The notes: generated by a model not told the origin, from the letters alone. Positions 44,905-54,741 are shown, counted from the stretch's first letter. The stretch is DNA of 64,000 nt from Duganella sp. OV510 (GCF_900100205.1 NZ_FNEQ01000005.1:310001-374000); one strand, 5' to 3'. Program-made: numbers and translations.

Positions 44905-46197
44905 TTACTGCTGGCGGATTACTGCGCCGCCCTTCATCACGAACGACACCTTGGTCAGCTCGGTCGCGTTATCGGCGGGATTGCCCGGCGCGGCGATGAT
45001 GTCGGCGTACTTGCCGGCGCTGATCGACCCGACACGGTCCTTCCATCCCAGCAGGTCGGCGGCATTGATGGTGGCGGCCTGAATCGCCTGCATCGAAGTC
45101 ATGCCGTACTTGATCATGTAATAGAACTGCTTGGCGTTGTCGCCGTGCGGATAGACGCCGGAGTCGGTGCCAAAGGCCATTTTGGCGCCGCCCTGGAAAG
45201 CCTTGCGGAAGTTATCGCGTTGCAGCTGGCCGATCACTTTTTCCTTCTCGATCGATTCCGGCAGCATGCCCGCCTTCTCGCCTTCCTGCAGGATGAAGTC
45301 ATCGTTGTAGATGTCCATCACCAGATAGGTGCCCCTCTCTTTCGCCAGCTTGATATTGGCGTCGTCGATCAGGCTTGCGTGTTCGATCGAATCCACGCCG
45401 GCCAGAATGGCGTCATGGATCGCCGTGGTGCCGTGCGCGTGCGCAGCGACCTTGCGGCCCAGCTTGTGCGCTTCCCCGACGATGGCCTGCATCTCTTCCA
45501 GCGTGTACTGCTGCGCGCCTGGTTCGTCGCCTTTCGACAGCACACCACCCGAGGCGCAGATCTTGATCACATCGGCGCCATACTTGGCCATCTCGCGCAC
45601 CTTGGCGCGCGCTTCCCACGGGCCATCGGCCACACCGCGGCCAGTGACATTGACCTCCGGTGGCAACAGGTTCTCGTCGCAATGGCCGCCCTTGATGCCG
45701 ATGGCGTAACCTGCGGTGCGCATGCGCGGGCCGATGAAATCGCCGGCATTGATGGCGTCGCGCAGCGCCACGTCACCGAAGCCGCCCGCACCGACATTGC
45801 GCACGCTCGTGAAGCCAGCTTCCAGCGTCTTGCGGGCAGCGCGCACGCCGTACAGCGCGGCGCGGGTGTCGGACACGCCCAGCGAGTTATAGCCACTCAT
45901 GAAGGGATCGGCGGTCAGGTGGGTATGCATGTCGATCAGGCCAGGCAGCACCGTTTGCGCCGATAGATCGATGACTTTTGCGCCGGCCGGCACCTTGGCT
46001 GTTGCGCTCGGGCCGACCGAGGTAATGCGCTCGCCGGTAATCACGATGGTCTGGTCCTTCAGCACCGTACCGGCCACCACGTCGACCAGTTTACCGGCAC
46101 GTATCACGGTCACTTCCGCAGTCACTTCGTCAGCGGCAAGGACCTGCGCTGCGGCGCCGAGGATGGTAGCGGAAATCAGGAGGTGCTTCAGTTTCAT
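44905..46197 (-). CDS. Exported amidohydrolase (imidazolonepropionase/prolidase-like)
   Basis: 430 residues from the ATG at 46197, which begins the signal peptide MKLKHLLISATILGAAAQVLA. Metal-binding amidohydrolase motifs are present in order: DMHTHLTADP, AHAHGTTAIHDAI, the SIEHASLID segment and FGTDSGVYPHGDN. Such exported enzymes often act as Xaa-Pro dipeptidases or on cyclic amides. It lies back to back with the SenA-like gene (same strand, downstream of it, 59 bases after it), so a shared transcript is possible. Substrate unknown. Confidence 0.9.
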   Translation of the reverse strand: MKLKHLLISATILGAAAQVLAADEVTAEVTVIRAGKLVDVVAGTVLKDQTIVITGERITSVGPSATAKVPAGAKVIDLSAQTVLPGLIDMHTHLTADPFMSGYNSLGVSDTRAALYGVRAARKTLEAGFTSVRNVGAGGFGDVALRDAINAGDFIGPRMRTAGYAIGIKGGHCDENLLPPEVNVTGRGVADGPWEARAKVREMAKYGADVIKICASGGVLSKGDEPGAQQYTLEEMQAIVGEAHKLGRKVAAHAHGTTAIHDAILAGVDSIEHASLIDDANIKLAKERGTYLVMDIYNDDFILQEGEKAGMLPESIEKEKVIGQLQRDNFRKAFQGGAKMAFGTDSGVYPHGDNAKQFYYMIKYGMTSMQAIQAATINAADLLGWKDRVGSISAGKYADIIAAPGNPADNATELTKVSFVMKGGAVIRQQ

Positions 46198-46256
46198 GGC
46201 GGGCGCCCTTGGATAAGAAAACAAAAAGCATAGCAGAGCATCCCTCAAAAGCGAAA

Positions 46257-47450
46257 CTATCCCGGCCAGGCACAGGTGCGGAAACCTGCAAAGAGATCAT
46301 CGGCCTCCGGCAGCTGGAAATGCCTGAATTTGGCCGAGCCAAAACGCGCCGGCGTGGCGAAGGACGCACCGCGCAATACCTGGTGCGTGTGCAGCCACGG
46401 CTCGGAATATTCAAGATAACGATCCGGCTTGAAGTCCGGGTACGGCTCGAACGGCGACGCGGTCCACTCCCACAACTGGCCCCAGCGAAACGCCGGATGG
46501 CCAGACAACGCCGCATACTCCCATTCTGCTTCGGTCGGCAAGCGGCGCCCGGCCCAGGCGCAATAAGCCTGGGCCTCATACAGGTTCACGTGCCGGACCG
46601 GCTCCGCGCCAGCAAGTGTCGCCAGGCGGCCGAAGCGCATGGTGCGCCACTGCGCGCCGTCGCGCTGCCAGTAGCGCGGCGCCGAACGTTCCTGGCGCAT
46701 CAGCCACGCAGCGCCGGCATCGCTCCAGAACTGGCGCTTGTCATAGCCACCATCCATGACGAAATCTGCATAGTGGGTGTTGCTAACCAGGGTGCTGTCC
46801 ATGTGAAACGGCGCCACGTGGAAGCGATGCTGCTGACGTTCGTTGTCGAAGCTGAAGCCGGCGCCTGCCTGGCTGCCCAACTGTATGGTCCCGCCGGGGA
46901 AGCCGATCTCGGAGGGTGCGAACATCTGCTGCGCCTCGCTTGCCGGCGGCACTGGCGCCGGCAAGCCCAATGCCTGCAAGGTATGCAGCAGCACTTCAGC
47001 GCGCATATCCTCGTGCGCCAGCGCCAACCGATATGGATACAGGGCTGCATCGGTATTCGCTTCACGCGTCAGCTTGTCAAGCACACGGTCCAGCACCTCG
47101 TGGCAGTAGGTCTTGACGCCGCCGCTGCTGGGCAGGTCCAGCGTCCAGCGGCTGCGGTGCGGCACGCGGGTGGCGTCGAACCAGTCATCGCCCTTGGTCA
47201 GCAGGCAGTGCCCGTTGGCGTCGGCCGGGTGGCTGGAAGCGGCTTCGCGCAGGATGAACCACTCGGCAAACCAGGCGATCTGGCCCAACTCCCACAATGG
47301 AGGGTTCACGCTGCGCAGCTGCGGCACACGGTCTGGCGAGTCCATGCCGGCGGCGGCAAAACAATCAAACAGCGAAAGCGTATAATCCCGTGCATGCTGA
47401 AGGGCGTGGGCCAATTGCTGCGACGTGGCGTTTCTGAACGAGGAATTCAT
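46257..47450 (-). CDS. senA: SenA-like EgtB-family nonheme iron enzyme with altered metal ligands
   Basis: 397 residues from the ATG at 47450. N-terminal DinB-like helical domain (residues 1-170) and C-terminal formylglycine-enzyme-like domain (about 185-397, with VNLYEAQAYCAWAGRRLPTEAEWEYAAL, LWEWTASPFEPYP and VLRGASFATP). It is closer to the selenoneine synthase SenA group than to EgtB by my recollection of NPPLWELG and ALAHEDM segments. EgtB uses three histidines to hold iron; here the first position is Gln57 and the third is Arg150, only His146 remaining. Divergent from selD with 47 bases between starts. A TACAAT box 7 bases before the ATG hints at a leaderless mRNA. Confidence 0.75.
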   Translation of the reverse strand: MNSSFRNATSQQLAHALQHARDYTLSLFDCFAAAGMDSPDRVPQLRSVNPPLWELGQIAWFAEWFILREAASSHPADANGHCLLTKGDDWFDATRVPHRSRWTLDLPSSGGVKTYCHEVLDRVLDKLTREANTDAALYPYRLALAHEDMRAEVLLHTLQALGLPAPVPPASEAQQMFAPSEIGFPGGTIQLGSQAGAGFSFDNERQQHRFHVAPFHMDSTLVSNTHYADFVMDGGYDKRQFWSDAGAAWLMRQERSAPRYWQRDGAQWRTMRFGRLATLAGAEPVRHVNLYEAQAYCAWAGRRLPTEAEWEYAALSGHPAFRWGQLWEWTASPFEPYPDFKPDRYLEYSEPWLHTHQVLRGASFATPARFGSAKFRHFQLPEADDLFAGFRTCAWPG

Positions 47451-47497
47451 GTGCCGATTGTACCGCGCCGCATCCCGAACACCACAGGAATCAAACC

Positions 47498-48544
47498 ATG
47501 AGCAATGACGCAATCAAACTGACCTCTTTCTCCCACGGCGGCGGCTGCGGCTGCAAAATCGCGCCCGGCGTACTATCCGAAATCCTGAAGAACTCGAACG
47601 GCTTCCCGGTGCCGAAGGAACTGCTGGTGGGGATAGAAACGTCGGACGATGCCGCCGTTTATAAGCTTAATGACGAACAGGCGCTGATCGCCACCACCGA
47701 CTTCTTCATGCCGATTGTCGACGATCCGTATGACTTCGGCCGCATCGCCGCTACTAACGCCATCTCCGACGTGTATGCGATGGGCGGCACGCCGATCATG
47801 GCGCTGGCCCTGGTGGGCATGCCGATCAACAAACTGCCGATTGAAACCATCGGCCAGATCATCAAGGGCGGCGAATCGATCTGCGCCGAAGCCGGCATTC
47901 CAATCGCCGGCGGCCACACCATCGATTCGGTGGAGCCGATTTACGGCCTGGTGGTCATGGGTCTGATCCATCCATCGAAAGTCAAGCGCAATGCCGACGC
48001 CAAGGCCGGCGACGTGCTGGTGCTGGGCAAGCCGCTGGGCGTGGGTGTGCTGTCGGCCGCGCTAAAGAAAGGCAAACTGGATGCCGACGGCTACCAGGCC
48101 ATGATCGCCAACACCACCAAGCTGAATAAACCTGGCAAGGCCCTGTCCGAACTGGCCGGCGTGCACGCGATGACCGACGTTACCGGCTTTGGCCTGCTCG
48201 GCCACCTGCTGGAACTGGCGCGCGGCGCGCAGCTGGAAGCGCAGCTGGAAATGGCGACGATCCCGCTGCTGCCGGGCGTCGAACAACTGGCGAAGGACGG
48301 CTACTTCACCGGCGCCTCGGGCCGCAACTGGGAGGCGTATGGCAAGGATGTCAAGCTTGCCGAAACCATCTCGCCGGCCCAGCACTCGCTGCTGACCGAT
48401 CCGCAGACTTCGGGCGGCCTGCTGGTCTCCTGCGCCGAAGCCAGCGTCGAAGAAGTCCTCGCCCTGTTCCGCCGCGAAGGCTTCGCCGACGCCGCCATCA
48501 TCGGCCGCATGGCCACCGGCCCGGCGCGCGTCACTGTCGCCTGA
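47498..48544 (+). CDS. selD: Selenide, water dikinase (selenophosphate synthetase)
   Basis: 348 residues, usual length. The catalytic GGGCGCKIAPG loop has Cys and Lys in the active positions (Cys, not selenocysteine). DDAAVY, STTDFFMP-like ATTDFFMPIVDDPYDFGRIAATNAISDVYAMGG and DPQTSGGLL complete the family. It makes selenophosphate from selenide and ATP. AGGAA lies seven bases before the ATG. No selA, selB or tRNA 2-selenouridine synthase gene is adjacent; the only selenium-related neighbour is the divergent senA-like gene. Confidence 0.96.
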   Translation: MSNDAIKLTSFSHGGGCGCKIAPGVLSEILKNSNGFPVPKELLVGIETSDDAAVYKLNDEQALIATTDFFMPIVDDPYDFGRIAATNAISDVYAMGGTPIMALALVGMPINKLPIETIGQIIKGGESICAEAGIPIAGGHTIDSVEPIYGLVVMGLIHPSKVKRNADAKAGDVLVLGKPLGVGVLSAALKKGKLDADGYQAMIANTTKLNKPGKALSELAGVHAMTDVTGFGLLGHLLELARGAQLEAQLEMATIPLLPGVEQLAKDGYFTGASGRNWEAYGKDVKLAETISPAQHSLLTDPQTSGGLLVSCAEASVEEVLALFRREGFADAAIIGRMATGPARVTVA

Positions 48545-48559
48545 CGCCAGGCCAGACAG

Positions 48560-48584
48560 CCGGCCCGCCACACGCGCGGGCCGG
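48560..48584 (+). terminator. Hairpin after selD
   Basis: Perfect 8-bp stem CCGGCCCG / CGGGCCGG with a 9-base loop, 15 bases after the selD stop. No clear T run follows. Confidence 0.55.
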
Positions 48585-48794
48585 TGGTAAATATTCGCTT
48601 GACGGCTGCGCCGGTGATCGCTTACATTTAAGGAATGATCTCGCATCTGCACCTATCCGCTTTCCTGCTATCGCCTGCCAGCGCCCTATCGCTAGCAGCG
48701 CGTCTACTAGCACGCGTTTAATCCGCGTCCCTGTTGTACCCTCGTGCCGGCCATAAGCCGCACAGTCTTCAAAAATCCAGGAAAGTTTGCACCG

Positions 48795-48917
48795 ATGCTC
48801 TCAATGACTACGGCCACCCATGCTCCATCCCGCACCGGCGATCTGATCGCGCTGCCGGCTGGCGCACGCGCGCTGTCGACGCTACTGCTAAAACTACCGA
48901 TCGGTTGCCGCGCCTAG
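48795..48917 (+). CDS. Putative leucine-rich leader peptide of leuA
   Basis: 40 codons, ATG at 48795 with AGGAAAG nine bases upstream, stop TAG at 48915. Eight leucines in total; codons 27-34 read Leu-Ser-Thr-Leu-Leu-Leu-Lys-Leu and use the rare CTA codon three times. It ends 96 bases before leuA. Just after it, CCGCGC (48908-48913)/GCGCGG (48930-48935) and GTGGC (48924-48928)/GCCAC (48945-48949) can form competing stems. This fits control by ribosome stalling at leucine codons; no T run is seen, so the read-out may be translation or Rho. Confidence 0.55.
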   Translation: MLSMTTATHAPSRTGDLIALPAGARALSTLLLKLPIGCRA

Positions 48918-49013
48918 TAATCCGTGGCCGCGCGGCCGCCTTCCGCCACACTGCAGTTGCAGCGCCAGCACCTCGCCGGCACACCCAAAATTCAAAGATC
49001 CAGGAGCATGACC

Positions 49014-50708
49014 ATGATGTTGCAGAACCCAGCGTCCAAATACCGTCCTTTCCCAGCAGTGCAGTTGTCCGACCGCACCTGGCCGAATGCCATCATCAGC
49101 AAACCGCCGATCTGGATGAGCACCGATCTGCGCGACGGTAACCAGGCGCTGATCGAGCCGATGAGCATCGATAAAAAACTGCGCTTCTTTGACCTGCTGA
49201 TCAAGATCGGCCTGAAGGAAATCGAAGTGGGCTTCCCTTCGGCTTCGCAAACCGACTTCGATTTCGTGCGCCGGCTGATCGACGAAAACCGCATTCCGGA
49301 CGACGTCACCATCATCGTGCTGACCCAGTCGCGCGAAGAACTGATCCGCCGTACCGTGGAATCCTGCGTTGGCGCCAAGCGCGCCATCGTCCATCTGTAT
49401 AACTCGGTGGCGCCGGTGTTCCGCAAAGTGGTGTTCGGCATGTCGCGCGAAGAGATCACCAACATCGCCACCACCGGCGCCAAGCTGGTGAAAGAGCTGA
49501 CCAAACAGCATCCGCAAACCGACTGGGGCTACGAGTACACGCCGGAATCCTTCTCCACCACGGAGCTGGACTTCTCCAAGCATATCTGCGACGCCGTCAT
49601 CGCCATCTTCGAGCCAACGCCAAACAAGAAGCTGATCATCAACCTGCCATCGACCGTCGAATGCAGCACGCCTAACATCTACGCCGACCAGATCGAATGG
49701 ATGTCGCGCAAGCTGACCCGCCGCGATTCGCTGATCATTTCGGTCCACCCGCACAACGACCGCGGCACCGCTGTCGCCTCGGCAGAACTGGCAGTCATGG
49801 CTGGCGCCGACCGCGTCGAAGGCTGCCTGTTCGGCAATGGCGAACGTACCGGCAACGTCGACCTGGTCACGCTGGCGCTCAATCTGTACACGCAAGGCGT
49901 CAACCCTGGCCTGGACTTCTCCGACATCGACGAAGTACGCAAGGTGGTCGAGGAATGCAACCAGCTGCCGGTGCACCCGCGCCACCCCTACGTCGGCGAC
50001 CTGGTATTTACCGCTTTCTCGGGTTCGCACCAGGACGCGATCAAGAAAGGCTTCGCCAAGCAACAGGAAGGCGCGATCTGGGAAATCCCTTACCTGCCGA
50101 TCGACCCGCAAGACCTGGGCCGCAGCTACGACGCCGTCATCCGCGTCAACAGCCAGTCCGGCAAGGGCGGCATGGCCTACCTGCTGGAACAGGACTACGG
50201 CCTGGTACTGCCACGCCGCCTGCAAATCGAATTTAGCCGCGCCGTGCAGCAAGTGGCCGACCAGACCGGCCTGGAAATCACCGCTGAAGGCATCTACAAC
50301 ATCTTCAGCAAAGAGTACTTCGCGCAGCAGGTTCCATACGGCTACCAGTCGCACAAAATGGTGGAAGACACCAGCAGCGACGAGCCGGTGCAGATCGACA
50401 TCGCCATGATCCACAACGGCGCGCCACTGGCGCTGCAAGGCGGCGGCAACGGCCCGATCGACGCCTTCGTCGATGCACTCGGCCTGGACATCAAGCTGAT
50501 GGACTACCACGAGCACTCGATCGGCTCCGGCGCCAACGCCAAGGCGGCCTGCTATGTTGAACTGCGCCTGGCCAACGGCCCGACGCTGTTTGGCGCGGCC
50601 ACCGACAGCAACATTCTGACCGCCTCGTTCAAGGCGGTGCTGAGCGCCGTCAACCGCCAGTTGACGCGCGCCGCAGCGGAACAAGCGCAAGGTACGGCAA
50701 CCGCATAA
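49014..50708 (+). CDS. leuA: 2-isopropylmalate synthase
   Basis: 564 residues from the ATG at 49014, seven bases after AGGAG (ATGs at 49008 and 49017 are also possible). TIM-barrel HMGL-like domain with [13 protein letters not shown] and the metal-binding HPHNDRGT; C-terminal LeuA regulatory domain. This is the long (type 2) form, as in Pseudomonas and Corynebacterium. First committed step of leucine synthesis, feedback-inhibited by leucine in the family. A leucine-rich leader ORF lies upstream. Confidence 0.96.
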   Translation: MMLQNPASKYRPFPAVQLSDRTWPNAIISKPPIWMSTDLRDGNQALIEPMSIDKKLRFFDLLIKIGLKEIEVGFPSASQTDFDFVRRLIDENRIPDDVTIIVLTQSREELIRRTVESCVGAKRAIVHLYNSVAPVFRKVVFGMSREEITNIATTGAKLVKELTKQHPQTDWGYEYTPESFSTTELDFSKHICDAVIAIFEPTPNKKLIINLPSTVECSTPNIYADQIEWMSRKLTRRDSLIISVHPHNDRGTAVASAELAVMAGADRVEGCLFGNGERTGNVDLVTLALNLYTQGVNPGLDFSDIDEVRKVVEECNQLPVHPRHPYVGDLVFTAFSGSHQDAIKKGFAKQQEGAIWEIPYLPIDPQDLGRSYDAVIRVNSQSGKGGMAYLLEQDYGLVLPRRLQIEFSRAVQQVADQTGLEITAEGIYNIFSKEYFAQQVPYGYQSHKMVEDTSSDEPVQIDIAMIHNGAPLALQGGGNGPIDAFVDALGLDIKLMDYHEHSIGSGANAKAACYVELRLANGPTLFGAATDSNILTASFKAVLSAVNRQLTRAAAEQAQGTATA

Positions 50709-50781
50709 AGGGCCCGCCGCGCAACACCATTCGTGCATCGCGACGTTATACTGTCCTCACCGGACATGAACGGAGCGATGC

Positions 50782-52329
50782 ATGAATATCTCGAACCTGA
50801 AAATCGGCGCACGCCTCGGCGTCGCCTTCGGCGCTGTGCTGGTCCTGATGACGATCCTGATCGGCACCGGCTTGCAAAGGCTAAGCAGCATCAGCTCGCT
50901 CAACGACACCATCATCGACAACGACTGGATCAAGGCCGAAGCAGCGGCCACCGTCAGCACCACCACCCGCGCCAACTCCGCGCTCACGCTCGAACTGTTC
51001 ACCACCGATGACAGCGCTCGCCTCGCCGCCATCAGGAGCGAGATGGAGGCCAACAAGCAAACCATCACCGTAGCCTTGCAAACGCTGGGCCGCCTGGTCA
51101 CGCGCGAAGACGGCAAAGCGCTACTGGCGCGCATCGCGGGCGAACGCAAGGCCTACGTGGCTTCATTCACGCAAGTAGGCAAGCTGCTTGCGGATGGCAA
51201 GCGTGACGAAGCACTCGCCTTTCTCCGCGCTGACATGCTGCCCAAGCTGGGCAAGCTGCAAGACAGCGTGGGCCAGCTGAACGAGCTGCAAAAAGCGGTG
51301 GTCAACGAAAACGGCGCGGCGGTCAAACACGATATCTCGATGGCGCGGCAGATGATGGCCTGGCTGGGCGTGGTGGCGCTGGCGTTAGGCCTGGCGTTCG
51401 CCTGGCGCGTCACGCGCTCGATCACCGATCCGATCAGCGATGCGCTGCTGGTGGCGCGTGCCGTTGCCGGCGGCGACCTGACACACAACATCAGCAGCAC
51501 ACAGCGCGACGAAATGGGCCAGCTGCTGCAAGCAATGGCGCAGATGAGCGCCAATCTGTCGCACATCGTTGGCCGCGTGCGCAGCGGCACCGGCGCGATC
51601 AACACCGCCTCGGCGGAAATCGCCAGCGGCAATTTGGATCTGTCCTCGCGCACCGAGGAGCAAGCCAGCTCGCTGGAGGAAACCGCCGCCTCGATGGAGG
51701 AGCTGACCAGCACCGTCAAGCAGAACGCCGCCAACGCCCATCAGGCCAACCAGCTGGCACAGAACGCCACAGAGATTGCACAGCGCGGCGGTGCCGTGGT
51801 GTCGCAAGTGGTAGACACCATGAACGCCATCAACGACTCGTCACGCAAGATCGTCGACATCATCACCGTCATCGACGGCATCGCCTTCCAGACCAATATC
51901 CTCGCTCTGAATGCAGCAGTGGAAGCGGCGCGCGCCGGTGAGCAAGGCCGTGGCTTTGCGGTGGTGGCATCGGAAGTACGCACACTGGCGCAGCGCGCGG
52001 CCAGCGCCGCCAAGGAAATCAAGCAGTTGATCGACGACTCGGTCGGCAAGGTGACGGCAGGCGCGCAACTGGTCGACCTGGCCGGCAACACCATGAGTGA
52101 AGTGCAGGACAGTGTACGTAAAGTGACCGCGATTGTCGAAGAAATGACGCTGGCTAACCGCGAGCAAAGCAGCGGCATCGAGCAAATCAATATCGCCATC
52201 AGCCAGATGGACCAGGTCACGCAACAGAACGCCGCCCTGGTCGAACAGGCCGCCGCCGCTGCCGCCGCGATGCAAGACCAGGCAGGCGAACTAAATGCCG
52301 TCGTCAGCCAGTTCCGCCTGCACGCCTAA
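50782..52329 (+). CDS. Methyl-accepting chemotaxis protein with 4-helix-bundle sensor
   Basis: 515 residues. TM1 at about 10-30, a four-helix periplasmic domain (4HB_MCP type) to about 185, TM2 at about 190-210, HAMP, and the signalling domain with [42 protein letters not shown]. No C-terminal pentapeptide for CheR. Similar in design to the receptor at 43125 but with a different sensor. Its end faces egtB, separated by a palindrome. Confidence 0.95.
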   Translation: MNISNLKIGARLGVAFGAVLVLMTILIGTGLQRLSSISSLNDTIIDNDWIKAEAAATVSTTTRANSALTLELFTTDDSARLAAIRSEMEANKQTITVALQTLGRLVTREDGKALLARIAGERKAYVASFTQVGKLLADGKRDEALAFLRADMLPKLGKLQDSVGQLNELQKAVVNENGAAVKHDISMARQMMAWLGVVALALGLAFAWRVTRSITDPISDALLVARAVAGGDLTHNISSTQRDEMGQLLQAMAQMSANLSHIVGRVRSGTGAINTASAEIASGNLDLSSRTEEQASSLEETAASMEELTSTVKQNAANAHQANQLAQNATEIAQRGGAVVSQVVDTMNAINDSSRKIVDIITVIDGIAFQTNILALNAAVEAARAGEQGRGFAVVASEVRTLAQRAASAAKEIKQLIDDSVGKVTAGAQLVDLAGNTMSEVQDSVRKVTAIVEEMTLANREQSSGIEQINIAISQMDQVTQQNAALVEQAAAAAAAMQDQAGELNAVVSQFRLHA

Positions 52330-52331
52330 GC

Positions 52332-52397
52332 AATCCGGGGTCAGTTCTGCCAAACGTACACGAGCTCATGTACATTTGGCAGAACTGACCCCGGATT
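52332..52397. repeat. 66-bp near-perfect palindrome (REP-like element)
   Basis: Arms of 29 bases (52332-52360 and 52369-52397) around an 8-base loop containing GAGCTC. The arms match at 28 of 29 positions (52355 against 52374); on the minus-strand RNA the exception becomes a G-U pair. The arms begin with AATCCGGGGTCAGTTCTGCC. It fills the 75-bp gap between convergent genes and could end transcription both ways. GGGGTCAG-type palindromes are, from memory, dispersed repeats linked to REP-associated transposases; I noticed no second copy here. Confidence 0.9.
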
Positions 52398-52404
52398 TAC
52401 TTAC

Positions 52405-53616
52405 TTAGCGTTGGGCGAGGCGGATGCCGGTGAATTGCCAGCGGGCGCCGGCGGGGAAGAAGTTGCGGTAGCTGGCGCGTGCGTGGCCTTCGGGCGTGGC
52501 GCATGATGAGCCGCGCAGCACATACTGGTTCAGCATGAACTTGCCGTTGTATTCGCCCAGCGCGCCCTCCGCTGCGGCAAAGCCGGGATACGCTGCGTAG
52601 CTGCTGCTGGTCCATTGCCAGCAGTGGCCGTGCATTTGCCGCAGTCCGTCGCCAGTCGCGCCGGCCGGATGCAGCGAGCCGGTTTCGACGGCTTCTTGCG
52701 CGGCGGCGTATTCCCATTCGAACTCGGTCGGCAGACGCGCGCCTGCCCAGTGGGCGTAAGCGTCCGCTTCAAACAATGAGACGTGCGTGACCGGCCTGTT
52801 CAGGTCCAGCGGCTGTGAGCCATGCAGCGTGAATTCCTGCCATGCGCCCTTCTCGTCCTGGAACCAGTAGATCGGCGCTTTCAGGTTCTGCGTGCGTACC
52901 CAGTCCCAGCCTTCGGCCAGCCATAGCGCGGCATTAAAGTAGCCGCCTGCGTTGATGAAGTCGAGGTATTCGCCGTTCGTCACCAGTCGCGAGGCCAGCG
53001 CAAACGGGGCGACGTACTGCTTGTGACGCGGTAGCTCGTTGTCGAAGCTGAAGCCCTGGCCATCGTGGCCAATCTCGGTCAGGCCGCCTTCGAATGGCAG
53101 CCATGCCAGCGGTGGCGCCATGCCGGCGGGCGCCAGCGGCAGTTCCATGTAGGCGGGACGCAGCAGGCTTTGCGCCAGCAGGTGCTTGACGTCAGTGAGC
53201 ATCAACTCCTGATGCTGCTGTTCGTGCTGTATGCCGAGCGTCAGCAGCATGTCCAGTTCTGCACTTGGCGATGTCTCCAGCAAACGCGCGATGCGGGCGT
53301 CGACATCGGCGCGGTAGGCGCGCACTTGCGCCATGCCGGGACGCGTCAGCAAGCCGCGCTGCGGACGGGGATGCTTTTCGCCGATGCCGTTGTAATAGGA
53401 ATTGAACAGGATGCGAAACGCTGGATGAAATGGCGCGAAGTCACGCTCCATGCGCTCCAGGATAAAGGTCTCGAAGAACCAGGTGGTGTGCGCCATATGC
53501 CATTTGATCGGGCTTGCATCGGGCATCGATTGCGCACCGCAGTCTTCGTCGGACAGCGGTTCAGCCAGCGCCAGCGTATGCTTGCGCACGGCGGCGTAAC
53601 GGTTACGCAAATCCAT
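52405..53616 (-). CDS. egtB: Ergothioneine biosynthesis sulfoxide synthase EgtB
   Basis: 403 residues. DinB-like N-terminal domain with the three iron ligands His43 (KWHMAHTTWFFE), His131 and His135 (QHEQQHQE), then a formylglycine-enzyme-like C-terminal domain (LPTEFEWEYAAA, WQWTSSSYAAYPGF, YVLRGSSCATPEGHARASYRNFFP). It couples hercynine to a thiol (cysteine or gamma-glutamylcysteine) with oxygen. It follows egtD by one base. No EgtA/EgtC glutamyl genes are nearby, which would suit a cysteine-using form; not provable here. Confidence 0.92.
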   Translation of the reverse strand: MDLRNRYAAVRKHTLALAEPLSDEDCGAQSMPDASPIKWHMAHTTWFFETFILERMERDFAPFHPAFRILFNSYYNGIGEKHPRPQRGLLTRPGMAQVRAYRADVDARIARLLETSPSAELDMLLTLGIQHEQQHQELMLTDVKHLLAQSLLRPAYMELPLAPAGMAPPLAWLPFEGGLTEIGHDGQGFSFDNELPRHKQYVAPFALASRLVTNGEYLDFINAGGYFNAALWLAEGWDWVRTQNLKAPIYWFQDEKGAWQEFTLHGSQPLDLNRPVTHVSLFEADAYAHWAGARLPTEFEWEYAAAQEAVETGSLHPAGATGDGLRQMHGHCWQWTSSSYAAYPGFAAAEGALGEYNGKFMLNQYVLRGSSCATPEGHARASYRNFFPAGARWQFTGIRLAQR

Positions 53617-53617
53617 C

Positions 53618-54616
53618 TCAGTTTGCCCGCGCGTGTATCACCGCGAACCAGTGATCCTTGTCGGTCCACATGCGCGTGGTGTCGAAACCGGCTTGCTCCA
53701 GCAGCGCGACGAAGGACTGGCGCGTGTACTTGTAGCTGTCTTCGGTGTGGATGCGCTCTCCGCGCGCGAAGTCACGCTCGCCGCCACGCCAGGTCACGGT
53801 CAGCGGACAGCGCGCTTCCAGGTGCATTTCGATGCGGCTCTTTTCCGCATTGAAGAAGGCCACGTGCTTCCATTGGTCGACTTCAAAATCCGCACCGATC
53901 AAATGATTCAGGTGGCGCAGCATGTTCAGGTTGAAGGCGCCCGTTACGCCCAGTGCATCGTCGTACGCTGCATTCAACACTGCGTTGTCCTTGATCAGGT
54001 CCACGCCGATCAGCAGGCCACCGTCCTCGCCGGCATTGGCGCGCAGGCCACGCAGGAACGTCAACGCCTGCTCCGGCGAGAAATTGCCGATCGAGGAACC
54101 GGGATAGAAAAACACGCGGCGCTCGGCGCGCACGCTGTCCGGCAGCGCGAAGCCGCTGGAGAAGTCCAGCCCCAGCGCGGTCATCTCGATCTGCGGGAAG
54201 CGCTGCTGCAGTTGCGCCACCGCGCCGAGCAGAAAGTCGCGCGAGATATCGACCGGCACGTATTGCATTGGTTTCAGTAACGGGAACAGCGACGCCGCCT
54301 TGGCACAGTTGCCCGCGCCCAGGTCGATCAGCGATGCGCCCTCGCCGATCGCATGCGCCATGTCGGCGCCATACGCGGCGAAAATCGCTGCCTCGGTGCG
54401 GGTTGGATAATACTCAGGCAATTCGCAGATGGCTTCGAACAGTTTCGAACCCAGGCTGTCGTACAGGAATTTGGGGGAGGTGTAAGCGGCATCTGCCAGC
54501 AGGCCCTCGCTGATTTCCTCGATGACTGCCGCACTGCCATGTGCGGGCCGCTGCGACAAGGTGTTGCTGGCGAGGGGCGACACAACACGAATCGCCGGGG
54601 CATGTGACACTTGCAT
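53618..54616 (-). CDS. egtD: L-histidine N-alpha-methyltransferase EgtD
   Basis: 332 residues from the ATG at 54616, preceded by AAAGG; an ATG at 54646 is the alternative. SAM site SLIDLGAGNCAKAASL, then GLDFSSGFALP, RRVFFYPGSSIGNFSPEQA and GVDLIKDNAVLNAAYDD typical of EgtD. It trimethylates histidine to hercynine, the substrate of both EgtB and SenA. First gene of the egtD-egtB operon, divergent from the ABC transporter. Confidence 0.95.
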   Translation of the reverse strand: MQVSHAPAIRVVSPLASNTLSQRPAHGSAAVIEEISEGLLADAAYTSPKFLYDSLGSKLFEAICELPEYYPTRTEAAIFAAYGADMAHAIGEGASLIDLGAGNCAKAASLFPLLKPMQYVPVDISRDFLLGAVAQLQQRFPQIEMTALGLDFSSGFALPDSVRAERRVFFYPGSSIGNFSPEQALTFLRGLRANAGEDGGLLIGVDLIKDNAVLNAAYDDALGVTGAFNLNMLRHLNHLIGADFEVDQWKHVAFFNAEKSRIEMHLEARCPLTVTWRGGERDFARGERIHTEDSYKYTRQSFVALLEQAGFDTTRMWTDKDHWFAVIHARAN

Positions 54617-54741
54617 GAATGCTCTGCCTTTATTCTGGGTGGTCATCTGCTTGGATGATTTTTGTTATGATAGCCGAATATCCATTTTGTAGCGCTGTAC
54701 CAAAAGTTCTGTGCGACTTCTCACATAAAAGGGCAACCACA

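Noticed and set aside
47451..47513. Longer start of the senA-like protein at 47513
   Set aside because: It would begin inside selD and add a Cys/Arg-rich stretch not expected for the family.
48734..49141. 135-codon frame overlapping the leuA leader and start
   Set aside because: Overlaps leuA in another frame and has no family signature; the shorter leucine-rich ORF with a ribosome binding site is the better reading.
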